Below are positions 18,522-29,282 of a stretch of 64,000 nt of DNA, piece by piece. This DNA is from Caulochytrium protostelioides (lineage: Eukaryota > Chytridiomycota > Caulochytriomycetes > Caulochytriales > Caulochytriaceae): positions 1-64,000 of the forward strand of contig ML014208.1 of the NCBI GenBank assembly GCA_003615045.1. Reading direction: 5' to 3'. Both the position numbers and the translations under genes were made by a program. The notes under the pieces were generated by a model. The model had not been told where the DNA came from. It did not search any database and saw only the letters and a program-made list of their open reading frames with translations. The stretch's first letter is position 1; every line of letters begins with the position of its first letter.

Positions 18522-21500
18522 TTAGTTGTTCTTCTTCTCACCGATCTCGCCGGTGTTCTTCTCGTGGACGGAAGCCAAGCGGCGCAGGTTGAGGAGGAAA
18601 TCCTCCAGGGCGCTGTTGCGAGCGGGCTTCTTCTTGCCGAGGTTGTCAAGCCAGCTCCAATTGCAGAGCAGGTAGTACGGCACGGCGCAGAGGATAATGA
18701 CGCCGATGCTGAAGATCCAGACACGAACGACGGTGACGATGTCGGTCCAGCCGTCGCGCGGTGCCGGGCCCGAGAGCCAGCCGAACAGACAGAAAATGGT
18801 CGCGAGCACGTCGACGCCGAACACGGCGCCCACCAGCTGCCAGGAGGGCCACAGGTCGCCGCCGCGCATCGAGAGACGCGTGATAAAGACGAGCCAGTTC
18901 TCCGTCAGCGCGACCTCGAGGTAGATAATTTCCTGGACCGAGCCGAAGTTGGCAATCACACCGCGGTCTGGCGATGCGAGCATCGTGCCACGCAGCACCC
19001 ACGTGCCGATCGCGAGCAGAATGCCCATGACGGTCGAGATGACCCAGATCTTGGGCAGCTGCCACTCGACGGGAGAGCCCGAGTACGGCGCCTTGTCGTA
19101 AGCGATCGCGATCGTGGCCAAGTCTGCAAAGAGGGCGATGAAGACGACCAGCTCCGAGCGGATGGTCTCGTTGAGGATGATCATGGAGAGCACAAGGTAG
19201 ATCTCGAGGTGCAGGCAGAGAGCGATACGGTAGATGATGTACGCTTTCATGCGGTGGAAGATCTGGCGGGCGACCTTGACGGCGTCAATGATGGTGAACA
19301 GACCAGGGGCGAGGAAGACAATGTCCGCCGCGGCGCGGGCGGCGTCCGAGGCGCCTTCAACGGCAATACCACAGTCTGCGCGCTTCAGCGAGGGCGCATC
19401 GTTCACACCGTCGCCCGTCATGGCGGTCAGGTGGCCACGCGCCTGCAGCATCTGCACGACCTGGAATTTGTGCTCGGGGAACACTTCCGCAAAGCCGTCC
19501 GCGGATTCCACAAAGTCGTGGATCTCAGAGCCGGTCATGCCCGACGAGATGAGACGGTCGGAGGCGTAGACGTTCGTGCCGAGAGCGAGCAGCTTGCAGG
19601 TCTCCTTCGCGATCGCGACGGCATCACCGGTCAACATCTTGACGGAGATGCCCAAGTGCTGGGCGTCCTGGATGGTCACGGCCGTGTCGTCGCGGGGCGG
19701 GTCAAAGAGCGGAATCATACCGAGCAGCGACCAGGGCTGGCCGTCCTCCTTCACAGCGACACCCAGCGAGCGGAAACCGCGCTTCGCGAAATCGTCGGAC
19801 ACGCGACGGTAGTCCTCGGCAATGGATTCGGGCGGGTTGGCCAGACGCAGCACCGCGTTGGGGGCGCCCTTGCAGCACGTGTAGCGCTTGCCGTTGCACT
19901 CGACCTCGGCAGTGATGCGCTTGGAGACCGGGTCGAAGGGAGCGAAGGTGTGCGTCTTCCAGCCCTGGCGGAGCATGGCCTTGGACTCGGGGTACTCGTT
20001 CAGACCCAGCACAATCACCTTGTCGATGGGGTCGAGGGCCTTAACGTTGTGCGAGGAAGCCAGCGCGGCGACGGTCATGAGCCAGTGCTCAGGCACGCCT
20101 TCGGCGCAGTACGGTTCGTGGATCGAGAGCTTGTTAGCCGTGAGCGTACCCGTCTTGTCAGAGCACAGCACATCCACACCCGCCAGCGACTCAATGGCCG
20201 ACAGCTTCTGGACAATGGCCTTCTTTTTGGCAAGGTAGGCGGCACCGACGGCCATCGTGGTGGTGGTGACACAGGGCAGACCGACGGGCACACCAATGAT
20301 GAGCAGAATGAGGGTGTACAGGAGCAAGTTGTTCTCGCGGGGCGTGGCAATGCCGACCGAGCGGAAGAACCCGCCGATCCAGACGGCGAGAATAGAGATG
20401 AAGACCAGCACGAGCAGCGTGGTACCAATGACGTTCATGACCTGCTTGAAGTGACCCTCGCGGTTCTCGGAGGCCTGAACCAGCGCGGCGGTGCGGCCGA
20501 CAAAGGAGCCGCGAGCCGTGGACGTCGCAATGCAGATGACCTTGCCGCGCTTCACACCCGTTGTGTAGTAGATCGTGTCACCGACAAACTTGTCCACGGC
20601 GAGCGATTCGCCGGTGATGGCCGACTGGTCGCAGGACAAGCACGTGGGGCCTCGGGCAACATTCTCGCCTGAATCGGTCGAGGGACGCGGGGGCTGCATG
20701 TTGGCGGGGCGCGCGCTGACGCTAGACTGGGTCTCCTTGTCGGCGGCCTCCTCCTTCGCACGAACCATCATCTCCGAACGACGCGACTCGGAGCGGCGGC
20801 GCTTCAGGAAGTTCTGGGCGCGGTGGGCATCACGGTCAGCATAGTCGGCCAGAATGATGCCATCCGCAGGGATAGTCTCGCCTTCTTCCACGATGAAAAT
20901 CTCACCGGGAACCATTTCACGGGCCTCGATGCGGACCTCCTGGCCGTCACGGACGACGAGGGCCTTCATCGCGATACCGGCACGGAGGGTCATGACAATG
21001 TCATCAGCGGACTTTTCCTGGTACCAGCCGACGGCAGCGTTGAGGCAGAGGATACCAATGATCAGACCAAAGTCGATCCAGTCACGCAGACCGGCGGCAA
21101 GCAGCACAGCCAGCTCCATGACATACTGAATAGGGCCCTGGAAGTAGGTAAAGAACTTGAGGAACCAGTTCTCGTGGACGGACTCTAGCTCGTTCCAGCC
21201 GCTACGGTCGCGGCGGCGCAGGACATCGGTGTCAGAGCTGAGACCGCGGTCCATGTCGGTTCGGAGCCATTCGGGCGGCACCTTGGGCGCCGCGAGGGCG
21301 CCGTTGGCGTCACGCTCCTCCTCATGCTCACTGGCACGGACGCGGCGTTTCTTCCACGGCGCATACCACACGCGCTTGGTGATCCATTCTTCATCTTCCT
21401 CCTCTTCGACATCGGCGTCAGCGTTCGATTCAATGAATGCGAGCAGGCGCGCATACTCGTCAAGAGCAGGGTCGTCGAGATCGACGTTGGAGGCGCCGGG

Positions 21501-21641
21501 ACGGACATTCAGCGCCGTGTTGCGGGCCGTCTGGCCCGACATATCCACGACGGTTTCTGGTACTAGCCACGTCGTCGGATCATACATCCAACGGACCGAT
21601 TCGGACGAATCGTCGACCCACAAGTGCATCGGAGACGCCAT
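18522..21641 (-). CDS. PMA1: Plasma-membrane P-type H+-ATPase (P3A)
   Basis: This 1039-residue pump hydrolyses ATP to expel protons and energise the plasma membrane. Landmarks are QEKSADDIV near 208-216, actuator TGES at 343-346, VPVGLP in M4 near 451, the phosphorylation motif CSDKTGTLT with Asp495, KGAPN in the nucleotide domain, TGDGVNDAPSLKRAD in the hinge, and RIALCLHLEIYLVL in M6. The C-terminus ends LEDFLLNLRRLASVHEKNT, closely resembling the yeast Pma1 regulatory tail (EDFMAAMQRVSTQHEKET), so autoinhibition relieved by phosphorylation is likely. Two features are odd. The acidic N-terminus is long (about 150 residues before the first conserved block), and about 65 extra residues rich in Arg, Glu and Ser lie between the IPADG and TGES segments (about 268-334) of the actuator domain. 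No intron interrupts the gene. The start at 21641 is the first ATG of the open frame. Confidence 0.95.
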   Translation of the reverse strand: MASPMHLWVDDSSESVRWMYDPTTWLVPETVVDMSGQTARNTALNVRPGASNVDLDDPALDEYARLLAFIESNADADVEEEEDEEWITKRVWYAPWKKRRVRASEHEEERDANGALAAPKVPPEWLRTDMDRGLSSDTDVLRRRDRSGWNELESVHENWFLKFFTYFQGPIQYVMELAVLLAAGLRDWIDFGLIIGILCLNAAVGWYQEKSADDIVMTLRAGIAMKALVVRDGQEVRIEAREMVPGEIFIVEEGETIPADGIILADYADRDAHRAQNFLKRRRSESRRSEMMVRAKEEAADKETQSSVSARPANMQPPRPSTDSGENVARGPTCLSCDQSAITGESLAVDKFVGDTIYYTTGVKRGKVICIATSTARGSFVGRTAALVQASENREGHFKQVMNVIGTTLLVLVFISILAVWIGGFFRSVGIATPRENNLLLYTLILLIIGVPVGLPCVTTTTMAVGAAYLAKKKAIVQKLSAIESLAGVDVLCSDKTGTLTANKLSIHEPYCAEGVPEHWLMTVAALASSHNVKALDPIDKVIVLGLNEYPESKAMLRQGWKTHTFAPFDPVSKRITAEVECNGKRYTCCKGAPNAVLRLANPPESIAEDYRRVSDDFAKRGFRSLGVAVKEDGQPWSLLGMIPLFDPPRDDTAVTIQDAQHLGISVKMLTGDAVAIAKETCKLLALGTNVYASDRLISSGMTGSEIHDFVESADGFAEVFPEHKFQVVQMLQARGHLTAMTGDGVNDAPSLKRADCGIAVEGASDAARAAADIVFLAPGLFTIIDAVKVARQIFHRMKAYIIYRIALCLHLEIYLVLSMIILNETIRSELVVFIALFADLATIAIAYDKAPYSGSPVEWQLPKIWVISTVMGILLAIGTWVLRGTMLASPDRGVIANFGSVQEIIYLEVALTENWLVFITRLSMRGGDLWPSWQLVGAVFGVDVLATIFCLFGWLSGPAPRDGWTDIVTVVRVWIFSIGVIILCAVPYYLLCNWSWLDNLGKKKPARNSALEDFLLNLRRLASVHEKNTGEIGEKKNN

Positions 21642-23960
21642 GAGGTAGCATCATGTCGTCATGCATGGTGAGACGAAGGAGGAACAAGCACATGCCATCG
21701 CGAAGTGTCCCATGCAAGGGGTTTTGTTGTGTTTGCGCCACGGGAGGCGGCGGTCCCATCCGATGGGCGAGCAAAAGAGCAAAAGAACACCACGTTAGGC
21801 GCAGGAAAGCCAGGAAAGGAGAGAAGGGGCGGAGGCGCGTGAGAGCAGCAACCGAGTAAGGTGCGTCACAGCGAAAGCACCCAGCAGAACCGCGTGGCGT
21901 GGAGAGCCAGTACCAGGGATCCACCAAGCCACAACGGGGGGGAGACCACATCACGAGTCAGCGAGAAAGACAGCAAGAGCACAGGCACGGCGCAGGCACG
22001 ACGCAGGCATCGCCGTCGGCGAGGGGCCGACGAACCATCACAATCGCAAGCAAGGCCCCAGCGGACACAGACATTCCGAATTGGGAAGACGGGCGTTCAA
22101 AAAGGCGTAAGGACAAACAGTGCACATCACAGGTGAGAAACATAACATCATCGTCGAAAGCGAGAAGACGCGAAGACCGTCGGATCAGCGCGCCACGGTG
22201 GGAAGGGGCTCCACTCAGGAGCCCCGTCGATGGCCAACGCGAAAAAAGGCGGGCGGGCTTCCCACTGAAGCGTCTTAGGAAACGTCGCGAGAGCCTCGGG
22301 TGATGCTCATGCATTGAGACCTGCGCATAGCATGGCCTAGCATAGCATGGCACAAGTTATGACATCGCTATGGCCATCAGGCACAAGCATCCCCGATATC
22401 GATTGGCTCGGATGTCGCACAGTCGAACACGATCAGAGACAAAACAGAAACCTACCTCGAGGCTGAGACGCCTGAGGCGACAGGGTCGTGATCTGGACGG
22501 CCTCCTGGCCGTCCGTAGTGTAATGCTGCGGACTCGACATGGTTGACACGTCGGCCACACTGCGCGTCCTAACGAGAGGGGCGGTTCAGGGGGAAAGCAA
22601 ACGGGTCAACCGATGAGGGTATGAGGCGAAGCGGATCGCCGCGTGAAGACTGGGAAACCAGCAAAAGCAGAGGAACAAACGAACGCAACGGGTCCGCTGG
22701 TCGGTGAAGTGATGAGTCGATCTGGTGCGTCTCGATTCTACGGCGGGAAGGGAAGGGAGCCGATTCTCTATGTCAGAAAAGGGAAGCACGAGGAGGATAT
22801 AGGCAGCACAACCGCCCGATCCAAAGCCACGAGGAGGAGCCCAAATCGCTTCGCTCGACGAAGAGAGAGAGGTGGTGTGGAGGAAGGAGGAGAGAAGAGA
22901 GAGAGTGTGAGAGAGACCGCGTATCCACAGGATCCTATGGCCCTTGACAGCGAGACGAATCTCCGTGACGTCATGCCAGACGATGGTCTTCACGGTCCGA
23001 CGGCACGGCGTTCACGGCGGGCAGGATCCCGGCATACTCGTCCCCGGGCTGATCGGGCGCTATATATACTTGGTCCGTGCGGGCCCGCGTCGTCGCCGTT
23101 GTAGTGGGATCCTCGCGTTTGAAGGCTCCTGACGCGCGGGCCCGGCCGCAGCCGTGCCGCGGAGAGCCTCACGGATCATCGTGGCCCGGCGGCGGCGCCG
23201 CAGATGGCTTAGCCCAGCTCTGGACGGGATCCCTGGGCCGAGGGACGGGGAGGTCGTCTCATCGCGCTCGCGCGGCGGGGCCCGGTGGCTCGGAGCCGCT
23301 CGGTCGGTCGGCCTCGCCATGCGGTCCGGCCGCGTCCTGCGCATGGGTGAAGGCGCGAAGGCGAGAAGCATGACGAGAACGCGCGCGAAGGCAAGGGTGG
23401 AGCGAGGCGGGTGGCGAGCCCTGTCGGCGCGCCGCCGGACCGCCTGCGGCGACGCCGGTCGCCGGAGCCGGCCGGACGAGGCCCGCCTCGCCGTCCTCCG
23501 GACGTCCCGAGCGGCGCCGGAGGGATCCGCCGGGTCGTCGCCCGGCCCGGCCAGGCCGAGACGTGCCTGCCGACGTCTGCTGCCCTGCCCTGGGTCGACC
23601 GGAGGGGCCGCCCGGGGGCGCACGAGCGACCGGGGGGCGGCGCAGGGCGCGGGTGGCCCGGCCGGCCGCCGGCCAAGAGGCACGGGTCTCGCGGTTCTCA
23701 CGTTGCCTCGGGCGGCCTTCCTTTTCGCGTTTTTTCGCGTCGGCCCCCGGTGCCGCTCTGGTTGCTGTAGATCCTTGTTCGGGCTGTCTCGTTGCACGAT
23801 GTTGGCCCGGGTGTGGTGGGGCGGACGCCGCTTGGTAAGACAGTATTTGATTCACCGCCTTCCACGAAGGGGGGTTGTTTCCTTTCCCTTTCGCTTTACG
23901 GGGTGCGCGGGTTGCGGCCGCTGTTGTCACGTCGCCATGACGATCGAGCAACACGCGATG

Positions 23961-23982
23961 ACGACGACGACGACGACGACGC
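23961..23982. repeat. (ACG)n microsatellite
   Basis: About seven ACG units lie in spacer DNA. Confidence 0.85.
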
Positions 23983-25958
23983 GTGGGCGCTTTAGCGCTT
24001 GCGGCGCGATGCTTGGCCGGTGGTCACATCCGATGGCTCAGGCCCCGGTTGATGATCCCCCGCCGGCCGTGGCTGGGCTCGCTCGCTGGCAGCCATCGCG
24101 CCACCACTAAGGTGGCTGGAACCGTCTCGCGTCAGGGATCGTCGTTACGTGAATCGCCGCGGATGATGCGATCGGGGGCGCGGGCCTCCCCGCGGGGATC
24201 TCGCGGGGGCTGAGAAGCCTCGACAATCTCAAGACGGCTGAATGTGCGCAGACTCCTATCGCGGCGGCACACCCATGTCCGTGAGGCTGCGGAGCAGTTG
24301 TCGGATGGGCGGGCGGACGGGGCCATTCGGAGGGTGGACGCAAGGTAGGCGGTCCCCTCAACAGGGTATGCGCCTATGATAATGGGCGGCCGGAACATGC
24401 CGCGTCTGGGGGGGGTGCGCAAACCAAACGTGGGCCGCGGTTTTCTCCATGCGGACGAAAGCGGCATATTTGATGGAGCAGGGGTGTTGGGCGGGGAGGG
24501 GGCAAAGGAAAAGGGAAGACGAAGGGGAAACGAAGGTCGAAGAAGCGAGGCGGCCTTCAAGATTAAAGCCGGACGTACACGGCCATGTGGCGACGTGACG
24601 CAACAGAAAAAAAAACACTTACGGTAACTGGCGACAGGGGTGGCAACGGGCGCGGTCGGGGGCATCCAAGGGGAACCAGATATCGAAAAAAAAAAACGAT
24701 GAGGGTTGGTCGTGCCGCTGATGAACGGGGGTTCACAGATCATGTCCGCACACGAACTCTACACTGAGACAGAGGCATACGCGCCGGGTGGATGCCAGGG
24801 TCTGGTTGGATCAGGAGCGACAGAACCCGCAGTCAGGCCTCATGTAGGGCAGAAGGACGAGGTCGGAGGCACCAGCATCGCGATCGTCGCAGCGGCCGTG
24901 CTAGTTTCTAGATCGGCAGACTCGCATCACAGGATGACGGCCCAGTCCGATGTATTCCAGCGGTTTGATCTTCTGGTCGACGACGTCAAGGTGCGTCTTA
25001 TAAGTCGCCGTCGAAGTCGCGATCACGCCTGAAAGGTCATCAGCGCGCTAATTAACGCGGTGGGTCACCGTGACCGTGCACCCTCCGGCGCGGTATCGTT
25101 CTCTCGGCCCTCGCGCCACGACACGAGCGCTGCCGATCCGTCACGGCCGTACGCGAGGAAACCGGCAACGGCGTTTCTCTCGACCAGCTATGGATGTGTT
25201 CGTCAACATGCTGCGCGTCATGTATCTTTCGCCTAGTCGCCAGCGAGACCGCTCTCGATTGACGCTCGTCAGGGTAAGTCTTCCTAGCCGATATTGAGAA
25301 GCGTGTCGAAGTTGACCGATCTTAGCGTGCTGCTGGTGTGGCGCACTCCTTCGATGGCGCCCTATGCCGTGCGCTCGCCAACGCCATCGGCTGAGACATG
25401 TCTCAGTATCTGTTTGCGAGCAAGCGATGCTTCCATGGTACCGCATGACATCTCATGGCGTTTGCCTTCGTCGTTGTTATCGTACGTGTTTTCTTTTTCT
25501 TGTGTTCTTTTCCTTCGCCCGGCGTCATGGCAGTCCTGCGTTTCCAGTCGGTCTTTGCATGACATTGACGAGGATCTTGTGTGAGAGGCCTATGTACATT
25601 TTTCTCTCGCACCATTGTCTTTTTTTTCTCGACAATGATGAGACAGATGGAAGTCACGATCAGCAGCGAAACCATTTTCCATGGATGCGAGCTGTATCGA
25701 AAAACGTGACCGAAAAAGAAGCGATGCACCGGTGTCAGCGATCCGCATCGAAGACTTCGGTTTACGGCGAACCGAAGAGCGGGCCGCATGCTGGCCGACC
25801 GGATCGTCGGATGCGCGAACCCCGTTTTAATCTACCATCATGGAATTGAAGCCGCTGGGTGGCTTGGCTCGACGTGCGGAGCGGAGTTACCCCTCCCTCG
25901 ACACATAAGAAAAAATAGACGGGAGACCCGGTGAGGTCGGCTGGCCAGGCCAGCCACA

Positions 25959-26000
25959 GCAGCCGCAGCCGCAGCCGCAGCCGCAGCCGCAGCCGCAGCC
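25959..26000. repeat. (CAGCCG)n hexamer repeat
   Basis: About seven CAGCCG units lie in spacer DNA, shortly before a pentamer repeat. Confidence 0.9.
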
Positions 26001-26070
26001 TCGCTGGTGGTCGACACGCCGTCCTGCGGCCGGCCCGGCCTCGTCGTCCCGCCACGTCCCACCTTGTCTT

Positions 26071-26135
26071 GCCTGGCCTGGCCTGGCCTGGCCTGGCCAT
26101 GCCTGGCCATGCCTTGCCTTGCCTTGCCTCGCCTC
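26071..26135. repeat. Pentamer repeat (GCCTG/GCCTT series)
   Basis: The sequence GCCTGGCCTGGCCTG passes into GCCATGCCTGGCCAT and then GCCTTGCCTTGCCTTGCCTC, a drifting 5-bp array. Similar pentamer arrays occur near 56165-56215 and 59438-59470. Confidence 0.8.
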
Positions 26136-26657
26136 GCACGAACCTGGCCTGACCCATCATGCTGCCCGCGGCGCGAGGCTTCGTGAGGCAGGCGAGCCCC
26201 GGCAAGCCCCACCACACGGGCTCTGGTGCGGCTGGGCCTGGCGCAGCTCTATCGGAGTCTGCGGGGATGGCGCACCGGCACCGGTCCCGGCCCTGGCGCG
26301 GGCCCCTCGAGCCCCCCGAGTGTTGCGGATGACCGCCGATGGGCTCGCCCACCCCGAGGTACAAGTGCCGGCTTCTCTCCTTCCGTGGCCCTAAGTCGGC
26401 GATGCCCGAGAAGGCGCATGCTCGCGGTTCATGCCCATGAGGTGTGGTACACATGTGTGGTCGATGAATGAGGCAGACACTAAGCGAACTTGCTGCGTCT
26501 TGATTACCCACGCCTCTCGGCTCATTCTCTCGTGATACAGTGATATCTTGAAATCGCCCGTGATATTCGAGTTGAGTATCCGCCCCGTCCCCTCTCCTCC
26601 CCCGTCCCCCTCGACCCTGTGTGCTTCGTCGCTCGACCCCAGGTGAACATCTGCATC

Positions 26658-27038
26658 ATGTCTGGTCCCAACCCCAAGGCTTTCCCGCTCGCGTCGCCGG
26701 CGCTGGGCGCTTCGCTGATGGCGCTCATGACCTCGCTCGGCCCACTCAAGCAGCTCAAGAAGGGTGCGAACGAGACCACCAAGGCCCTCAACCGCAACCT
26801 GTCGTCGCTGGTGCTCCTTGCCGCCGACGTCGAGCCGCTTGAGATTCTGCTCCACCTGCCGCTGCTGTGCGAGGACAAGAACGTCCCGTACGTGTTCGTC
26901 GAGTCGAAGGTCGCCCTCGGCCGTGCCTGCGGAACCTCGCGTCCTGTCGTCGCTGCCTGCATCACCACCAACGAGGGCGGGATTCACCGCGGCGAGATCG
27001 AGCGGATCCGCCTCGAAGTGGAGAAGCTCCTTGTCTAA
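26658..27038 (+). CDS. SNU13: Snu13 / 15.5K (NHP2L1) kink-turn RNA-binding protein
   Basis: The protein is 126 residues, the same length as yeast Snu13. It belongs to the L7Ae family and binds the kink-turn of U4 snRNA in the U4/U6.U5 tri-snRNP and of box C/D snoRNAs, acting in the nucleus and nucleolus. Diagnostic stretches are NPKAFPLA at the N-terminus, LKQLKKGANE-TTKALNR, AADVEPLEILLHLPLLCEDK, NVPYVFV and VALGRACGTSRPV. I chose the ATG at 26658 because MSGPNPKAFPL matches the family N-terminus; the frame is open further upstream but only through non-conserved sequence. A CCCAG just before (26637-26641) could be the acceptor of a 5'-UTR intron. No TATA box or poly(A) signal stands out. Confidence 0.96.
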   Translation: MSGPNPKAFPLASPALGASLMALMTSLGPLKQLKKGANETTKALNRNLSSLVLLAADVEPLEILLHLPLLCEDKNVPYVFVESKVALGRACGTSRPVVAACITTNEGGIHRGEIERIRLEVEKLLV

Positions 27039-28110
27039 TTTATACTTTTCCTTCGCTTCCTTCTATTTAACAGCTTGAACCCACGCACACGCTTCATACC
27101 CGAGATCCATCACCTCCAACCGGCAGGGCCGCGGGAGGGGAGGCTTCCTGAGATGACCGTCCGGATGACAAGGCCCACGTGGGAGTGGAGGGTCCGGGAT
27201 TCGCTCAGGAAAGGGGTCGCTTCCGGCGACAAGCGGCCTGCCACGCGGCAGATGGCGCGAGTCATGCGGGCCCCCAGACGATGACGTGATCAGACCGGGT
27301 CTGAGCCCACCGACGCGGGTCTGGACCAGGATCGAGAATACTGACTCTTCGGATGGCTCGTTCCGCCCGGATGATACTAGCGTCGCTTGGCGGCGTCGCT
27401 TGGTCGTATCCGGCGCCTGGCTCCACGCGCTGTCGGCAGCCGCTGCGTTCGTCCGAGAGCGTCGTCTGGCGGACCGCAGTGACGGCGGCCGGTGACGGCT
27501 GCGGGTGACGACCCGTCCTGCGCCGCGAGCGCCGTCCGGTCTTTTCGGCCAGCCGCCGGCGGCCGTCCGAGAAGGGCCAAAGGGGCGCCGCGGCCGCCGA
27601 CGCGTCGCGTACTCGACCCGCGCCGCTCGCCGCCGCCGCCGCCGCCGACGCCGTCGCTGCTGCGGCCGTCAGGGACGGCGCCCCCGGCATCCCCTCTCGA
27701 TCGGGCTCGCCCAGGGCTCAGCCGCGGCGGCGACGGCGGCCTCGTGCCATGACCCGTCAGTTGCCGCTCGTTAGGGCACGATGCGGCGCGCAATGACGCG
27801 AATCTCGGCCCGTCCTTCGTGCCGATGGACGCAGGACCTCTCGACGGCGACTCGTCTTTTCGCTCGTGCGGTAACTGCGGCTGATTCAGGGGGTCTAGGG
27901 GACGTGGCCCGCATGCATGCGTGGATAATTGATCGCAGGAGATCACCATGGGCGTCCCAGACGACATTCCATGCGACGTGGCCCCTGAGTAGACTGCGCG
28001 CGTGTACGCAACCTCACCGCTGACATCGAACATCCGTGATTCACGTGATCCTCCGCACGCTTCGTTGCGACCCTTTTCTTCGCGCTTCTCATCCATCGCA
28101 TTCGTCCACG
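27039..28110 (+). other. Spacer between SNU13 and the TMEM33 gene
   Basis: About 1.07 kb. It is GC-rich around 27440-27780, with (CCG)-type short runs near 27630-27660. No gene is recognised; frames on both strands are Arg/Ala/Gly-rich. The 3' UTR of SNU13 starts with a T-rich stretch at 27037-27070. Confidence 0.5.
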
Positions 28111-29281
28111 ATGCCGCCGCCGGCACAGACCAGTACCAGCGCGGCCAGCCGCGCCGCCGGGCCCTTCCAAGAACGCGCGAAGCGGCTCGTCATGACGATT
28201 CAGTTCGTTTGGTTCCTCGGCCATCTCTCGACCCGTAAGGTCCTTCATAACTGCCGCGATGGTCAGGCGATCACGAGGCGATCCACGACGACCGCGTGGC
28301 CGCCACGTGGCAGTTCCGTGGCAGTCTCGTGATGGTCGCAGGGTCGCGTGTAATGACGCCCCATGCTTTCAAAAAAGATCATCTCCCCCAACATCTGGCC
28401 GGGCGCAGCATCGCCGTATGGTTCCGGCACGATCACGCGGCAAGCCGATACGCGTTGCGATGAGTCCCAGCGCCAGTACCCGCCCATTTGTATCGCTTGG
28501 ATGAAGACCGAGTGGACTCACGCCTTTCGCATTGAATGTCTTCTTTCTCGATCATGCCTGAATCCAATCACCAGTGTTTCTGGGGTTGAAGTACATTCTG
28601 TTCAAGCGCTTCGCCGAGGATGGCGCGACGTTGTATGCGCGCACCTACTATGCGGTGATCATGTGCTATGGCATCAGCCTGTACAAGGCGCACCTGACGC
28701 ACGTGACAATGTCCTCGCTGCAGACGACGCTCGCGCGCGTCACGGCCGACACCAACTTCAATTACCTGCTGATCGCGTTGCTCTGGTGCACGGGCTACCC
28801 GCTGGCCGTGACACTCGTGCCCTTCCTCGTTTTCAGTGTCTTCCAGTGCATCCCCTACATCCAGCGTCACGTACTCCCCACGCTGATGCCGAATCCAGCG
28901 CTTGAGGCGAAACTCGGCCTGCTGGTGGAGCACTACTACACCCCGGCGCTGCAGATGACCGCGCTCGTCGAAGTCTGCGTCATCTGGCCCATGCTCTTCC
29001 TGATCATCCCCTTCCGCGGTGCCGGCTGGCTCACGCCCCTGTTCTACGGCCAGTTCCTGCGCCAGCGCTACCAGCAGAGCGTCTACACGCGCAACGCGTT
29101 TGCCAACGCTCGCGGCTTCCTGGATGCCCGTCTGCTCGCCCACCCGGCCGTGCCAGACCCGGTCAAGAGCGGCTACACCACGCTCCGTGACACCCTCTCC
29201 AAGTTCGGCGAGGGTGCCGCCGCCGCCGCTCCCGGCGCCGCGACCGGCGGGTCCCGCGCCGCCGCCGCTGCGGGCCAATAA
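28111..29281 (+). CDS. TMEM33/Pom33 family ER-nuclear envelope membrane protein (two exons)
   Basis: The CDS is 28111-28234 joined to 28575-29281 (276 residues). Exon 1 gives MPPPAQTST through FVWFLGHLST. The donor is GTAAGG at 28235 and the acceptor CAG ends at 28574. The split codon C|TG restores the frame into FLGLKYILFKRF. The family (Pom33/Per33 in yeast, Tts1 in fission yeast, TMEM33 in animals) shapes ER tubules and contributes to nuclear pore positioning. Typical features are YGISLYKAHL, D-T-N-F-N-YLLIALLW, a Pro-containing membrane segment (VTLVPFLVFSVFQCIPYI), a long helix ending VIWPMLFLIIPF, and the loop YGQFLRQRYQQSVYTRNAF. Four or so hydrophobic segments are visible. The last 25 residues are an Ala/Gly tail. 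The start ATG is the first in exon 1 that gives a Pro/Ala/Ser-rich leader as in relatives; an upstream in-frame ATG at 28036 is possible. Confidence 0.9.
28235..28574 (+). other. Intron of the TMEM33/Pom33 gene
   Basis: A 340-base GTAAGG...CAG intron, phase 1. Without it the conserved N-terminal membrane segment (FVWFLGHL) cannot be joined to the rest of the protein. Confidence 0.88.
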
Positions 29282-29282
29282 A
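29277..29282 (+). terminator. AATAAA overlapping the TMEM33 stop codon
   Basis: The stop TAA (29279-29281) lies inside AATAAA. If used as the poly(A) signal the 3' UTR would be only a few tens of bases long. No other AATAAA was noticed nearby. Confidence 0.35.

Larger units (their letters stand above)
21642..26657. other. Long spacer between divergent genes, no convincing gene
   Basis: About 5 kb separates the start of the H+-ATPase gene from SNU13, so it should hold both promoters. A GC-rich, Arg-coding patch covers about 23080-23780. Open frames there have no domain, and both strands are open, as expected by chance at this composition. TATATATA-like sequence lies at 23062-23068 without a gene to serve. 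Three simple repeats are listed separately. Nothing else recognisable was seen. Confidence 0.5.

Noticed and set aside
18462-20672. A 736-codon open frame on the plus strand antisense to the H+-ATPase
   Set aside because: It lies wholly opposite a highly conserved gene, and its composition (Arg, Asp, His, Val) is what the GC-biased codon pattern of the real gene produces on the other strand.
23050-23075. TATATATA sequence as a promoter
   Set aside because: No supported gene begins within reach on either strand.
23154-24110. Open frame of 318 codons on the plus strand and overlapping frames on the minus strand
   Set aside because: Arg/Gly/Ala-rich with no domain, open on both strands, in extremely GC-rich DNA; chance openness is the simpler reading.
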